A DNA stretch of 64,000 nucleotides from Acidimicrobiales bacterium MED-G01 (GCA_002457435.1 NTLA01000002.1:62001-126000), one strand, 5' to 3'. Shown: positions 24,321 to 34,145, numbered from the stretch's first letter. The notes: generated by a model not told the origin, from the letters alone. A program made the numbers and translations.

Positions 24321-25720
24321 GGCTCTTGAGCTCTGCGGAGTACCTGCACCTCATCGGGAACAGACGTCAAGTCCCCGGCGCCCATTGTGAGACAGAGATC
24401 ACCCGATCTGAGGATCGAACTCAAATACTCTGACACTTGATCTCGGCCTGGCAGATACGTAATCGAACAATTTGGGTGAGCGTCAAGGACAGCGCGAACG
24501 AGCAACTCACCAGTTACGCCAGGACGAGGATCCTCACCCGCTCCGTAGATACCAGTGAGAACTATGTGGTCGGCATCCAAAAATGAATTTTCGAAATCTC
24601 GCCAGAGTTCGGCAGTTCTGCTGTAGCGATGAGGCTGAAATACCGCTACCACTCTTTCCCAGTCGCCAGCCTTAGCAGCCGATAGCACAGACGAAACTTC
24701 ACTGGGAAGATGCGCGTAGTCGTCGACATACACGACCCCGCCTTGTTCTCCCCGAAATTCGAACCGTCTAGCGACACCGGCGAACCTGCCAAGCGCTGCC
24801 AACACTGGCTCCACTGCAGCTCCGAGTTCAACAGCCATAGCTAGCGCCGCTGTCGCATTGAGAACGTTATGAACCCCCGGGACAGGAAGCTCACATCCGC
24901 CAAGATGTTCAGTCCCGCGCCAAACTTCAAAAGTTGATGAGTATCGCCGGCTCTTTACGTCAACAATTCGGTAGTCGGCCTGTTCAGATCTTCCGTAGGT
25001 GGTGCAGCGCCCGACTGTTGACGCGATGCTTTCGGCACAAGGGTCATCGATACAAACCACGCGGGGCCCATCAGCAGAACCGACAAACTTTTCAAAAGCT
25101 GCTACTAAAGCTTCATAGGAACCAAAAAAGTCAAGGTGATCTGCCTCCACGTTGGTCACCAATACGGCCTCTGCGTCCAGTCTTAAGAAAGTTCCATCAG
25201 ATTCATCGGCCTCAACCACGAAGAGGTTTCCGTTGTCGTTCCAGACCGCTCCCGATCCAATATCGTTGAGATCTCCGCCAACGATGAATGATGGGTCAAG
25301 GCCCGACGAGGTCAGCGCTAACGCCAACATCGAGGAAGTCGTCGTTTTTCCATGCGTACCAGATACTGCAATTGTCCGCTTCTTCTCACAAATTGCTGAC
25401 AAAACGTCGGCTCGGCTCCACACGGGACGCCCTAAGTCTTGGGCTTTCAAGATCTCCGGGTTGCTATCGGGTACCGCAGTTGACCGGCAAACAATCGCTG
25501 CATCTCCAATATTTGCCGCACAGTGACCAATGTCGATTCTTGCCCCAAGCGATCGCAGTCGGTTGACACCTACCGATTCACGCAAATCACTTCCGCTTAT
25601 TTGATGGCCCATTGACAACAGGACTGCAGCTATCGCGTTCATTCCAGCACCGCCTGCTCCCACCACATGAACTGAAACACCATCAGGGAGGGTGATCTCG
25701 GCGGAATCGGTCGACGTCAC
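24317..25720 (-). CDS. murC: UDP-N-acetylmuramate-L-alanine ligase MurC
   Basis: A 467-aa Mur ligase that adds L-Ala to UDP-MurNAc. The N-terminal Rossmann motif is VHVVGAGGAGMNAIAAVLL, the ATP loop AVSGTHGKTTTSSMLA (GTHGKTT is the MurC form), followed by VVEADESDGTFL, NVEADHLDFFG, the HNVLNATAAL ribose region and YVDDYAHLPSEV. It overlaps murG and murB by 4 bp on each side, giving translational coupling. Confidence 0.97.
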   Translation of the reverse strand: MTSTDSAEITLPDGVSVHVVGAGGAGMNAIAAVLLSMGHQISGSDLRESVGVNRLRSLGARIDIGHCAANIGDAAIVCRSTAVPDSNPEILKAQDLGRPVWSRADVLSAICEKKRTIAVSGTHGKTTTSSMLALALTSSGLDPSFIVGGDLNDIGSGAVWNDNGNLFVVEADESDGTFLRLDAEAVLVTNVEADHLDFFGSYEALVAAFEKFVGSADGPRVVCIDDPCAESIASTVGRCTTYGRSEQADYRIVDVKSRRYSSTFEVWRGTEHLGGCELPVPGVHNVLNATAALAMAVELGAAVEPVLAALGRFAGVARRFEFRGEQGGVVYVDDYAHLPSEVSSVLSAAKAGDWERVVAVFQPHRYSRTAELWRDFENSFLDADHIVLTGIYGAGEDPRPGVTGELLVRAVLDAHPNCSITYLPGRDQVSEYLSSILRSGDLCLTMGAGDLTSVPDEVQVLRRAQEP

Positions 25721-26871
25721 AGTGTCCCGTCTTTTCGGTAATCGGTGGGCAGAGGAGTTAAGGAATGATGTACCACAAGGTCAGTGACTCTTTGTGTCGC
25801 ATCTTGAGGCCCGATGCTTCTTTCTTGACGCGCGAATTCTGGGTCGCCTTCTCTTCTGAATCTGTCCAACATTTTTTTTATTTCAATAGACAGGCGCGTC
25901 CCATCTAACTCTTCGTCCTCCACGACAATCGCTGACCCGGAGTCAACGAGCCATTCTGCATTTCGGCGTTGATGATCATTAGGGGCATGCGGGAGAGGTA
26001 CGAGAATTGCTGGCACCCCTAATAAAGCGATCTCCGCGACAGTCGATCCTCCTGGCCTACACACAATCAAATCTGCGGCTGCCATCGCTTTCGGCAGCTC
26101 AGCGTCGTATTCAATTGCCCTTACTGCACGGGGAAGATCCTTGGGTACCATCTGCCAATCTCGATGCCCGACGACATGATGGACCAGCGGCAAGTCCGAT
26201 ATCTCGGCCGCCTGCCACAGAGCCTCGTTAATTCGTCTTGATCCCAGAGAACCACCAAAAACAACGATTACTGGTCCATCAGTAGGCCATTTCAGTCCAA
26301 TCCTGCTTGCTCTACCTAGCTGATGTGCTTCAAGAACCGATTCGCGTAGCGGGTTACCTGTTTCGACTTCGTTCTGCAGACCTGTTCCAAGGTGTGGGAC
26401 TGCGGCTGCTCGTGCGTATCTGGTCAATAATCGATTCACCCCGGAGGCAACCGAATTTTGTTCGGCCAGCACAAGAGGAATCCTCAGGATGACTGCCCCT
26501 GCCGCCGCTGGTAACGCTGCGTAACCACCGAGTGACAGGACAACGCCGGGGCGGTAACGGGCAACGATCAAAATTCCCCTAACGACACCCCAGAAAATTG
26601 TTAAAAGATTCCACAAGTTCCGGACTGACACTCGCCGGCCGTTAAGGCCGCGTCCGGAGAGGGCTCTTAGCGCATATCCGGCTGCCGGGACCATAGCCAC
26701 TTCGATTCCGCGTGCGCTACCGACAAACCCGATCGCTTTTTTGTCCCACCCTCGCTTCACTAGCTCATCGGCTACAGCTAGACCTGGCAAAAGATGTCCT
26801 GCGGTACCGCCCCCAGCGATAACCAAACCTCCACGGGAGCACAGAGCGGCAGAAGAATCGGAACGCTTCAT
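25717..26871 (-). CDS. murG: Lipid II synthase MurG
   Basis: A 384-aa GT28 glycosyltransferase that transfers GlcNAc from UDP-GlcNAc to lipid I on the inner face of the membrane. The first glycine loop is VIAGGGTAGHLLPGLAVADEL, the second VVFGGSLGSRRINEAL, and the donor site lies in DLIVCRPGGSTVAEIALLGVPAILVPLPHAPNDHQRRNAEWL. It overlaps ftsW by 4 bp. The tail after the donor domain is slightly long and shows no motif. Confidence 0.96.
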   Translation of the reverse strand: MKRSDSSAALCSRGGLVIAGGGTAGHLLPGLAVADELVKRGWDKKAIGFVGSARGIEVAMVPAAGYALRALSGRGLNGRRVSVRNLWNLLTIFWGVVRGILIVARYRPGVVLSLGGYAALPAAAGAVILRIPLVLAEQNSVASGVNRLLTRYARAAAVPHLGTGLQNEVETGNPLRESVLEAHQLGRASRIGLKWPTDGPVIVVFGGSLGSRRINEALWQAAEISDLPLVHHVVGHRDWQMVPKDLPRAVRAIEYDAELPKAMAAADLIVCRPGGSTVAEIALLGVPAILVPLPHAPNDHQRRNAEWLVDSGSAIVVEDEELDGTRLSIEIKKMLDRFRREGDPEFARQERSIGPQDATQRVTDLVVHHSLTPLPTDYRKDGTL

Positions 26872-28007
26872 TGTGATTGGCGCGCGATATTTAAAAGTAG
26901 ACCCGCCGCTAACGCATTGATGATTAACGAGGTTCCACCGTATGAGATGAAAGGCAACGTCACGCCTGTGATCGGTAGAAGCCGCAACACACCGACCAGA
27001 TTCACCATAACTTGAACCAAAAACCAGATAGATATGCCCGCGGCAAGCAGCGACCCGAAGACATCAGGGGCTATTTGAGCAGTCCGAAATCCGGTAAGGA
27101 TGATGGTGCCCAGAAGAATTAGGACTGCCATCGCCCCGATAAAACCGAGCTGCTCTCCGACTACGGCAAAAACGAAATCGGTATGAGCTTCCGGAACCCA
27201 CCCCCACTGCGCATGACCAGCAGAAAACCCCGTTCCCCTCAGGCCACCATTCGCCAAACTGACCAAACCCTGTGTGGCTTGCCAGCCTGCACCTTCTACG
27301 TCTTGTGTAGAAAAAATGAACCCTTTGACCCTCTCCATCCGGTAGCCCTTTTCAAGCACCCCAAACAACCCAACGACCAGTCCAGGCGCGACGAGTAAGC
27401 AGAGATGCCTTATCGGCACGCCAGCCGCCCACATCATGCCCACGACAATGAGCCCGATCATGGCGGCCGTTCCATAATCCGGCTGAAATAGCACTAAGCC
27501 GCAGATGACTCCAACACAGATCCCCACTGGCACAGTGACGCGATCTAAGCGGTCAAGGAAATAACGTCGTTGATCCAAGAATGAGGCGACCGCGACTACC
27601 AAGGCAAACTTAGTTAGTTCCGAAGGTTGGAAGCTAAAAGGCCCCAAATCAAGTGCACGTGAACTGCCATTAACGACCCGACCTCTCATAACGACTAGCA
27701 GTAACGAGAGCGCCGAAATTACTAATAGAGCAGGTGCTAATCGCCTCCACCGGCGATAGTCGCGTCCAACAGAAAGCAATAAAGCAAAGACGGCGAGTGT
27801 CACGTAGATGGCGTGCCTAGTAAATAAGGAGAAGGCGTCTCCCTTTTGAGTTACGGCCGTCCATGTCGATGCTGACAGAACCATGACTACCCCTGTCAGC
27901 ATCAGGAGCAGAACAGACCCAAGCATGGCCAAATACCGGATAGGCGGCCCTTCGGGCCTTCCCTCAGCATTCTTGCCTGATGAAAGGGGACCAAGGACAG
28001 CACTCAT
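26868..28007 (-). CDS. ftsW: SEDS peptidoglycan polymerase FtsW
   Basis: A 379-aa polytopic SEDS protein with about ten membrane segments that polymerises lipid II at the septum together with the transpeptidase FtsI. Characteristic stretches are GSSRALDLGPFSFQPSELTKFALV, LFQPDYGTAAMI, GLVSLANGGLRGTGF, EAHTDFVFAVVGEQLGFIG and GVTLPFISYGGTSL. The conserved Asp of the catalytic loop lies in EAHTDF. It overlaps murD and murG by 4 bp on each side. Confidence 0.96.
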   Translation of the reverse strand: MSAVLGPLSSGKNAEGRPEGPPIRYLAMLGSVLLLMLTGVVMVLSASTWTAVTQKGDAFSLFTRHAIYVTLAVFALLLSVGRDYRRWRRLAPALLVISALSLLLVVMRGRVVNGSSRALDLGPFSFQPSELTKFALVVAVASFLDQRRYFLDRLDRVTVPVGICVGVICGLVLFQPDYGTAAMIGLIVVGMMWAAGVPIRHLCLLVAPGLVVGLFGVLEKGYRMERVKGFIFSTQDVEGAGWQATQGLVSLANGGLRGTGFSAGHAQWGWVPEAHTDFVFAVVGEQLGFIGAMAVLILLGTIILTGFRTAQIAPDVFGSLLAAGISIWFLVQVMVNLVGVLRLLPITGVTLPFISYGGTSLIINALAAGLLLNIARQSQ

Positions 28008-29347
28008 GAGACTTTTCCCTCACTATGTAACTGCTGAACGACGCTCTTGAAATGATCTCCGCGTTCGATGTAATTCGAGTACCAGTCGAACGACGCACAC
28101 GCGGGAGAAAGGACTACATCTGCTCCAGAGGTCCCGGCAAATTGAAGAGCATGAGTTACAGCATCTTCCATGGAGTGGGCAGCGAAGCTCGGCACTAGGT
28201 CTCCAAAAACTTCAGTCAATATCGAACTTGATTCACCGATCGTCACAACTCCTGTAAGTCCGGGAGCGAGTTCTTGTAGACCAGATAGATCTAATCCCTT
28301 GTTGCGACCTCCAACAATAAGTACAGCATTCTGAAATCCAGTAAGAGCGGCGATCGTCGCGTGCGGTGTTGTCGCTTTGCTGTCATTAAAGAAACGAATG
28401 CCCCCTACGCTGGCAACGTATTCCGTTCGATGCGCTAACCCCTCAAATCCAGACAGAACCTGAGCAATCGCGTGTGTCGAAACTCCGGCGGAAAGAGCTA
28501 ATGCAGCTGCTGCGCAAGCATTGAGTCGGTCATGTGGCCGCGACAACGGCATATCTGAGACAGACACTATTGACTCACCATGAGCTATTAACTCAGATTC
28601 AGTGCAGTGGACATCCCCGGCGGCTAGGCCAAAGGTCATTAACTGAGCTTCGACCTCTGCCATCCAGGGTCTGATTGCTTCGTCGTCATACGGGGCTATA
28701 GCGAGGTCGTTTTGCCCTTGATGTTTCCAAATTTTGGACTTAGCGGCGGCATAGGCGTCAAAACTTCCGTGCCAATCAAGGTGATCAGGTGCAAGGTTGA
28801 GCCATGCAGCTGCATCAGCTCGGAACAGCAGTGTCCGATCCAACGCAAACGAAGAAGCCTCGACTACAAAAATCTCACTTTTTGCTGAGTCGTCGATCGC
28901 TGAAATAAAGGGAATTTCGGTGTTACCGACTGCCACTGCTCGAAGGTCAGACGTCCGTAGCATTTGTGCGGTCAACTCAGTCACAGTTGTCTTGCCATTA
29001 GTTCCGGTAACGGCGAGACGCGGACGGTCGTCGAAATAAGACGCTAGGTCTAGTTCGCTTAGTACAGGGACACCCGCTCGGTCCGCTAAGACATGTAGCT
29101 GGTGGTGGCGAGGAATCCCGGGGCTGGGAACAACGCTCGTCGCTTCGCTAATGACACCCCTGATCTGGGATTCGGATTTCGAATCCAATAATTCGACTTC
29201 GAATCGTTCCGCGATATTTGCGACCGACTCTGGGTCGTCATCTAGCACTACTACGTCGTGGCCTCGAGCGGTCAGTGCAGCTGTTATCGCACTGCCCGTC
29301 ACCCCAAGGCCACCAACTACTACCTTCTCAAGGTCAAACGCAATCAA
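28004..29347 (-). CDS. murD: UDP-N-acetylmuramoylalanine-D-glutamate ligase MurD
   Basis: A 447-aa Mur ligase that adds D-Glu to UDP-MurNAc-L-Ala. After an N-terminal Rossmann unit (VVGGLGVTGSAITAAL), the ATP loop is LAVTGTNGKTTVTELTAQML, followed by EASSFALDRT, NLAPDHLDWHGSFDAYAAAK and FFNDSKATTPHATIAAL. The track ORF reaches to 29713, but that extension lies in another frame of mraY. The true start is TTG 29347, whose last two bases form the mraY TGA stop (CTTGATTG), giving a 4-bp overlap like the other cluster junctions. Confidence 0.95.
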   Translation of the reverse strand: MIAFDLEKVVVGGLGVTGSAITAALTARGHDVVVLDDDPESVANIAERFEVELLDSKSESQIRGVISEATSVVPSPGIPRHHQLHVLADRAGVPVLSELDLASYFDDRPRLAVTGTNGKTTVTELTAQMLRTSDLRAVAVGNTEIPFISAIDDSAKSEIFVVEASSFALDRTLLFRADAAAWLNLAPDHLDWHGSFDAYAAAKSKIWKHQGQNDLAIAPYDDEAIRPWMAEVEAQLMTFGLAAGDVHCTESELIAHGESIVSVSDMPLSRPHDRLNACAAAALALSAGVSTHAIAQVLSGFEGLAHRTEYVASVGGIRFFNDSKATTPHATIAALTGFQNAVLIVGGRNKGLDLSGLQELAPGLTGVVTIGESSSILTEVFGDLVPSFAAHSMEDAVTHALQFAGTSGADVVLSPACASFDWYSNYIERGDHFKSVVQQLHSEGKVS

Positions 29348-30402
29348 GGCAGGTCCCCTAGAAGTGAGAGCCCGGCCGTATCTAACCCAATGAAGTCTGC
29401 GTAAAACGCTCCAAGGGCGAACGCTACGCAGATGCCATTGATTATCCACATGCGAATAAGGACTGTGGTTTCCGGCCAACCCGCCAGCTCGAAGTGATGA
29501 TGTATCGGAGCCATTCGAAAAACACGTCGACCGAATAGTCGGTAACTGGCAACTTGGACGATGACGGAAACGGTTTCCAAGACATACAGAGCCCCAATTA
29601 CAGGCAGGAGGAGGTGCGTTTCTAAGAGCAATGCCAGGCCTGCGAAAGCTGTACCTATGGCCAGGGAGCCGGTGTCTCCCATAAAGATCTTCGCAGGTGG
29701 CGCATTCCACCAAAGAAAGCCCACACAGGCTCCAGTCATTGCGGCTGCGACAATCGCTAGATCGAGGGCATGGTTTACGTCATAGCTTTCGGGGTGACGG
29801 AAGATCCAGTAACCAATAATGACGAAAGCTGAGAACCCTATCGCCGAAGATCCGCCCGCTAAGCCATCCAATCCATCAGTGAGGTTCACGGCGTTGGCGG
29901 TCGCTATAACCAAGATCGATGCCCATATGACCCAGACGACCTTGCCAAGCGTAAGTCCTGGAAAGTCTGCTCGGGTGATGGCTATCACCGGGCTGGTCTG
30001 GGCCCAATACATCGCTAAAAGAGCGAATCCGACCGCAACACCGAGAAGACCCACAATCTTGGCGGATTTGTTGAGACCGAGATTTCGTTCTCTGCTTACC
30101 TTGATCCAGTCATCAACTAGTCCAACTGCACCAGCGGCAATTATCGCCGCCACCAGAGCTAACCCGGATCGTGTGAAAATTGTTTCTGACCGCAGATGAC
30201 TAATGAGATAACCGCTTACTGCTCCCAGCACTATCGCGACGCCACCCATCGTCGGGGTCCCCGCTTTAGTGAGGTGGCCTTGCGGTCCGTCCAAACGAAT
30301 TGGCTGCCCAACTCCTCGCGCTCGCAACCAAGGGACAAGCACCCGCGTTCCTATAAGGCTCACTCCCATAGAAACACCGGCGGCAATCAAAAGCGCAATC
30401 AT
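29344..30402 (-). CDS. mraY: Phospho-MurNAc-pentapeptide transferase MraY
   Basis: A 352-aa polytopic enzyme that couples UDP-MurNAc-pentapeptide to undecaprenyl phosphate, making lipid I. Catalytic motifs are LVDDWIKV, NAVNLTDGLDGLAGGSSA with the conserved Asp residues, IFMGDTGSLAIGTA, and the C-terminal MAPIHHHFELAGWPE His loop. Its start overlaps the stop of murE by 4 bp, leaving no place for murF, which normally lies here. Confidence 0.97.
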   Translation of the reverse strand: MIALLIAAGVSMGVSLIGTRVLVPWLRARGVGQPIRLDGPQGHLTKAGTPTMGGVAIVLGAVSGYLISHLRSETIFTRSGLALVAAIIAAGAVGLVDDWIKVSRERNLGLNKSAKIVGLLGVAVGFALLAMYWAQTSPVIAITRADFPGLTLGKVVWVIWASILVIATANAVNLTDGLDGLAGGSSAIGFSAFVIIGYWIFRHPESYDVNHALDLAIVAAAMTGACVGFLWWNAPPAKIFMGDTGSLAIGTAFAGLALLLETHLLLPVIGALYVLETVSVIVQVASYRLFGRRVFRMAPIHHHFELAGWPETTVLIRMWIINGICVAFALGAFYADFIGLDTAGLSLLGDLP

Positions 30403-31841
30403 GACTGCTGGGTGCCAACTCTTGTGAGTAGCGCCTCTTTCGCTACTTTCACATCATCGAACGGTCGTTGTTCACTCCCGGTTATCTGATAGGTCTCGTG
30501 GCCCTTGCCTGCAATCAAAATCGAATCGCCTTTTGCGGCATAACTGATAGCGAACTGGATCGCTTCGGCTCGCTCTAGAAGAATCTTTGGGCTTACGCTT
30601 ACCCCATCCATACCGCTAACGATTTCTGTTGCAATGTCAGACGGATCCTCGGACCGCGGGTTATCTGACGTCACAACGATTTCGTCAGCTAATTCTGCAG
30701 CTATCTCGCCCATTAAAGATCGCTTCTTCGGGTCTCGATCCCCACCTGCTCCAAAGACCACCCACACCCGACCGGATGAGACACTTCTAAGGGTTCGTAA
30801 GGCTTGGGTTAAAGCTTCGGGCTTATGCGAATAATCAACTATTACCGCGATGTCCGAACCGGGAGCTGTTACTAGCTCCATCCTCCCCCTAACTGGTTCT
30901 ACTTTCTCAAGCCCAGAGGCAATTATCTCCTCCTCGAGACCAAGGCCTTTCAGGGTTTCGCCTACGAGAACAAGGTTGAACAAGTTAAACATTCCGAGCA
31001 AACGTGTTCGGATTTCGTGTCCCCGCCATATAAAGCTAGATATCTCGACATCAAGCTTAGGATTCCCAATCCTGTTGGACTCAACAGTGACTAAGGCTTC
31101 ATGTCCTATGGCTTGGAGTTCTTTGACAAGGCGTTCGCCCCACTCGTCGACCAGAGAAACAACCGCTAATCCGCCTCTTTGGTCAAATAGGCGGCGTTTT
31201 GCAAGAAAATATTGTTCCATGTCCAGATGGAAATCAAGGTGCTCAGGACTTAGGTTCGTAAACACAGCTGCCGCGAATTCGGTCCCTTGTACTCGCCCAA
31301 GCTCAAGGCCGTGAGACGATACTTCGGCGCAGATCCATTCATCTCCACGACTCTGCATCTGTGAAAGCTTTTTTTGGAATTCAGGGGCCTCGGGGGTTGT
31401 GTGACTTCCTTCCAAGGTCCCAATGACGCCCACCGATTCCCCGCACGCTTTGAGTGTTTGTGCTGTTGCTTGAGCAACGGTTGTCTTGCCTGCGGTGCCG
31501 GTAATGCCGATCACCTTTGTTTTTTTTGACGGGTGGCCGTAGACGGCTGAAGATACGAACCCAATCGCCTTTCTCACATTGGGCACAACGATCTGGGATA
31601 TCGCTAGGTTCAGCTCCCGTTCAACTAGCAGAGCAGCAGCACCGTTGTTTATCGCTTCTGTTGCATAGCTGTGTCCGTCATGTTCAGCCCCACTGATACA
31701 GGCGAAAAGGTCCCCGTGAGCTACCGACCGGCTGTCGTGGCTTACACCTGAAACTTCCAGAATTTCATCTGTGGCTGTGGGGTCAACCTTTAGCGTGCCA
31801 TGGCAGGCGTCAGAAATTTCGACAAGGGAGCTTTGCTTCAT
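30399..31841 (-). CDS. murE: MurE ligase, meso-DAP type
   Basis: A 480-aa Mur ligase that adds the third amino acid of the stem peptide. The substrate motif DNPRSEDP, with the DNPR signature, indicates meso-diaminopimelate rather than L-Lys. Other motifs are VSHDSRSVAHGDLF, EVSSHGLELGRV, NLSPEHLDFH, VIVDYSHKPEAL and VVFGAGGDRDPKKR. The ATP loop reads GTAGKTT in place of the commoner GTNGKTT. It is 6 bp from ftsI. The motifs identify MurE and not a MurE-MurF fusion; the length allows only one ligase. Confidence 0.95.
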   Translation of the reverse strand: MKQSSLVEISDACHGTLKVDPTATDEILEVSGVSHDSRSVAHGDLFACISGAEHDGHSYATEAINNGAAALLVERELNLAISQIVVPNVRKAIGFVSSAVYGHPSKKTKVIGITGTAGKTTVAQATAQTLKACGESVGVIGTLEGSHTTPEAPEFQKKLSQMQSRGDEWICAEVSSHGLELGRVQGTEFAAAVFTNLSPEHLDFHLDMEQYFLAKRRLFDQRGGLAVVSLVDEWGERLVKELQAIGHEALVTVESNRIGNPKLDVEISSFIWRGHEIRTRLLGMFNLFNLVLVGETLKGLGLEEEIIASGLEKVEPVRGRMELVTAPGSDIAVIVDYSHKPEALTQALRTLRSVSSGRVWVVFGAGGDRDPKKRSLMGEIAAELADEIVVTSDNPRSEDPSDIATEIVSGMDGVSVSPKILLERAEAIQFAISYAAKGDSILIAGKGHETYQITGSEQRPFDDVKVAKEALLTRVGTQQS

Positions 31842-31847
31842 CGTCCC

Positions 31848-33626
31848 CTACCTGGTCTCGGGCACGCCAATGGCTGCCAAGGTTTCAGTGGCTATGTCTG
31901 AAAAAAGCGGAGCGACAGCGCGACCGGCACTGTGGTCCTCCGGTTCATCAAGTACAACGACGATAGTGATTTGGGGAGCCGCAGCCGGAACGAATCCAGC
32001 AAAAATTGACGTGTAGTCGTCTCCATACCCTTTTTCTTCTTTCATTGGTTTTTGAGCGGTTCCCGTTTTCCCCGCAACGGAGTAGCCCTCAACCGCTGCT
32101 TTCCTTCCTGTCCCCGAGGTAACAACGCCCTCAAGCATCTCGCGCATTTGCCTAGTTGTTGTCGCGCCGATCACTTTTCTACCCGTCGGGGTAGAGACGG
32201 GGTGGAAGGTCCCCGCCGGGTTAATAGTTCCGCGGATTAAGGATGGTGGGACGTATAGCCCGTCGTTTGCGATGACGTTATAGGCAGCTGCGATCTGAAT
32301 CGCTGTAACTGCAATCGATTGGCCGAACGAAACGCTAGCAAGGTCTGTGCCTTCCCAATCTTGTGGCACTTTGAGCCTCCCGCGACTTTCGCCAGGCAGG
32401 GTCGGGGCCTCGCTGTGGCCGCTGCTGTACTGTCCGAATCCAAATTTTCGGAGATAACTGTGCAGCTGATCACTTCCAACTCGTTCTGCAATCTGAATAG
32501 TTCCGACGTTGGATGACTTTGCCAAGATCTCACCGACTGAAAACTGCCGGCCAGCATATGGGTCGGAGTATTCTTTGTCTGCAAACTGATACGTGTCGGG
32601 TATTTCGAACATTTCTTCAGGACTGACGCGACCCTCTTCTATTGCAGCCGCGACAGTAAAGGTCTTGCTGATCGACCCCGGCTCAAAGGTTTTGATATAG
32701 GCCAGGCTTTTGGCAGCGACCCCCACGCCGCCGCCTTCTTTTGAGCGATCGACGTCTACTAGCGCCAAGACCTCGGCGGTGTCCGCATCTAGAACGACCG
32801 CGGTACCCCAATTTGCTCCACTCACATCTACTGCTTCTTTCAGGATGCGCTCAACGAAGAATTGGGTGCCTCTGTGGATGGTTGTAACTACATCAGAACC
32901 CGGCTCTGCTGGCCGATAGTCGAGATCCCCGCCGGGTAACCGTATCGATCTCCCGACCGCCACGTAATCTTGGCGAAGCCCGTCCGTTCCCGCAAGAACA
33001 TGAGAGTACTGATCTTCAATACCATTCTGGGGCTCCTCATCAATATTGACTTGTCCTAAAAGGTTGCGGGCAAATTCATCTCCGTTGGGATAGAACCGTG
33101 CATCTTCTTCCCTAATTTCGATACCTGCCTGCTCCAACAGCCGAACTTGGTCAGCAACCTCAGGTGCGACCTCTCTCTTGAGGTGTATGTACTTCAATCG
33201 CTTGTTGCTAAGACTTTCGTATAGGCCATCAATAGGCATTCCGAGTATTGGAGCTAACAGAGAAGCCGTTGCTCGGGGACTGCTCACCAGGGCCGGATTT
33301 GCTCCGATGGTCGGAAGCGAATCAGTAACAGCCAGCAGGCCGTTTTCTCTGTCGAGAATGCTGCCAGTTGGTCCTTGGATGGCTGTTTTAGCCGTATGTC
33401 TGTATATCTCGGTTAAATATTGTTCTCGGTCGATCACTTGGATCTCGAAGAGTCTGGTTGCTATCAGAAGCAGCAGTCCAGAACTCAACAAAATGAGGCT
33501 CCCAACCCTCCGACTTCTATACCCAACCCGTCCTAGCGGTTCCGAAAAGAACGAAGTCTGCCTAGTGGAAGTTGCAGATTGAGCGTCAGCAGGTCTTACT
33601 TCCGGGGTTCCTATGGAGACTTTCAT
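31848..33626 (-). CDS. ftsI: Septal peptidoglycan transpeptidase FtsI (PBP3)
   Basis: A 592-aa class B penicillin-binding protein with one N-terminal membrane anchor (VGSLILLSSGLLLLIATRLFEIQV, about 40-63), a dimerisation domain and a transpeptidase domain. Active-site motifs are the nucleophile SxxK in EPGSISKTFTV, SxN in KSSNVGTIQIAE, and KTG in VAGKTGTAQKP. No PASTA repeats follow. It cross-links septal peptidoglycan with FtsW. The stop lies 6 bp from the murE start. Confidence 0.96.
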   Translation of the reverse strand: MKVSIGTPEVRPADAQSATSTRQTSFFSEPLGRVGYRSRRVGSLILLSSGLLLLIATRLFEIQVIDREQYLTEIYRHTAKTAIQGPTGSILDRENGLLAVTDSLPTIGANPALVSSPRATASLLAPILGMPIDGLYESLSNKRLKYIHLKREVAPEVADQVRLLEQAGIEIREEDARFYPNGDEFARNLLGQVNIDEEPQNGIEDQYSHVLAGTDGLRQDYVAVGRSIRLPGGDLDYRPAEPGSDVVTTIHRGTQFFVERILKEAVDVSGANWGTAVVLDADTAEVLALVDVDRSKEGGGVGVAAKSLAYIKTFEPGSISKTFTVAAAIEEGRVSPEEMFEIPDTYQFADKEYSDPYAGRQFSVGEILAKSSNVGTIQIAERVGSDQLHSYLRKFGFGQYSSGHSEAPTLPGESRGRLKVPQDWEGTDLASVSFGQSIAVTAIQIAAAYNVIANDGLYVPPSLIRGTINPAGTFHPVSTPTGRKVIGATTTRQMREMLEGVVTSGTGRKAAVEGYSVAGKTGTAQKPMKEEKGYGDDYTSIFAGFVPAAAPQITIVVVLDEPEDHSAGRAVAPLFSDIATETLAAIGVPETR

Positions 33627-33645
33627 CGGATACCCGGACTTCTCT

Positions 33646-34140
33646 CTATCGTCCGTTGCTCGGTGACGCAGGCACTGCTGTGCCGGCTAAAAGCTGATCA
33701 ACGCCAATGGGATTGGTAGATGTCAGTCCCGCTCTTAGTGGGGCCCCCAATGGGTTTCCGATCGCGAGATGCTCTGATCGAACCTGTATTTGCGTTGAAG
33801 AGTCGGCTTTGGTCATCGCGAGATATCCATCCGCCAGACGCTCTACTTCGATGGGGGTTTTTGCGTTCTCATCTTGGAGTTCGAGAACGCCTATCGATTG
33901 TTGTATCTGATTGATCTCAGCCTCCAGGTTGGTCAACTCAAAAAGTCTTTCGTTGATCCTCGCGTTAACGAACGCCAGCCCCACCAGGATCAAAAACGTG
34001 GCGACACCCATAATCGTCGTAGCTCCCACGACTCGAGGCCCCAGAGATCCGATGCGTCTCTTCAAACCGGAGTTCGGCCCGTCCGCTATTTCGATTACAT
34101 CTGAAGTCACCGGAAACTCAGTGACGACCGCCGCTGCCAT
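33646..34140 (-). CDS. FtsL-like septum protein
   Basis: A 164-aa bitopic protein: basic cytoplasmic N-terminus, one membrane helix (VVGATTIMGVATFLILVGLAFV, about 37-58), then a short coiled coil (INERLFELTNLEAEINQIQQSIGVLELQDENAKTP) and a Ser/Pro-rich tail. Topology and position between rsmH and ftsI match FtsL, which activates FtsWI; primary conservation is low in this family, so the symbol is withheld. It is longer than typical FtsL by about 50 residues of tail. Confidence 0.82.
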   Translation of the reverse strand: MAAAVVTEFPVTSDVIEIADGPNSGLKRRIGSLGPRVVGATTIMGVATFLILVGLAFVNARINERLFELTNLEAEINQIQQSIGVLELQDENAKTPIEVERLADGYLAMTKADSSTQIQVRSEHLAIGNPLGAPLRAGLTSTNPIGVDQLLAGTAVPASPSNGR

Positions 34141-34145
34141 GACCC

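Noticed and set aside
29348-29713. 122-residue N-terminal extension of murD
   Set aside because: It is another frame of mraY; the Mur ligase fold begins right after TTG 29347.
30399-31841. MurE as MurF or a MurE-MurF fusion
   Set aside because: The DNPR motif and other MurE blocks are clear, and a length of 480 aa leaves no space for a second ligase.
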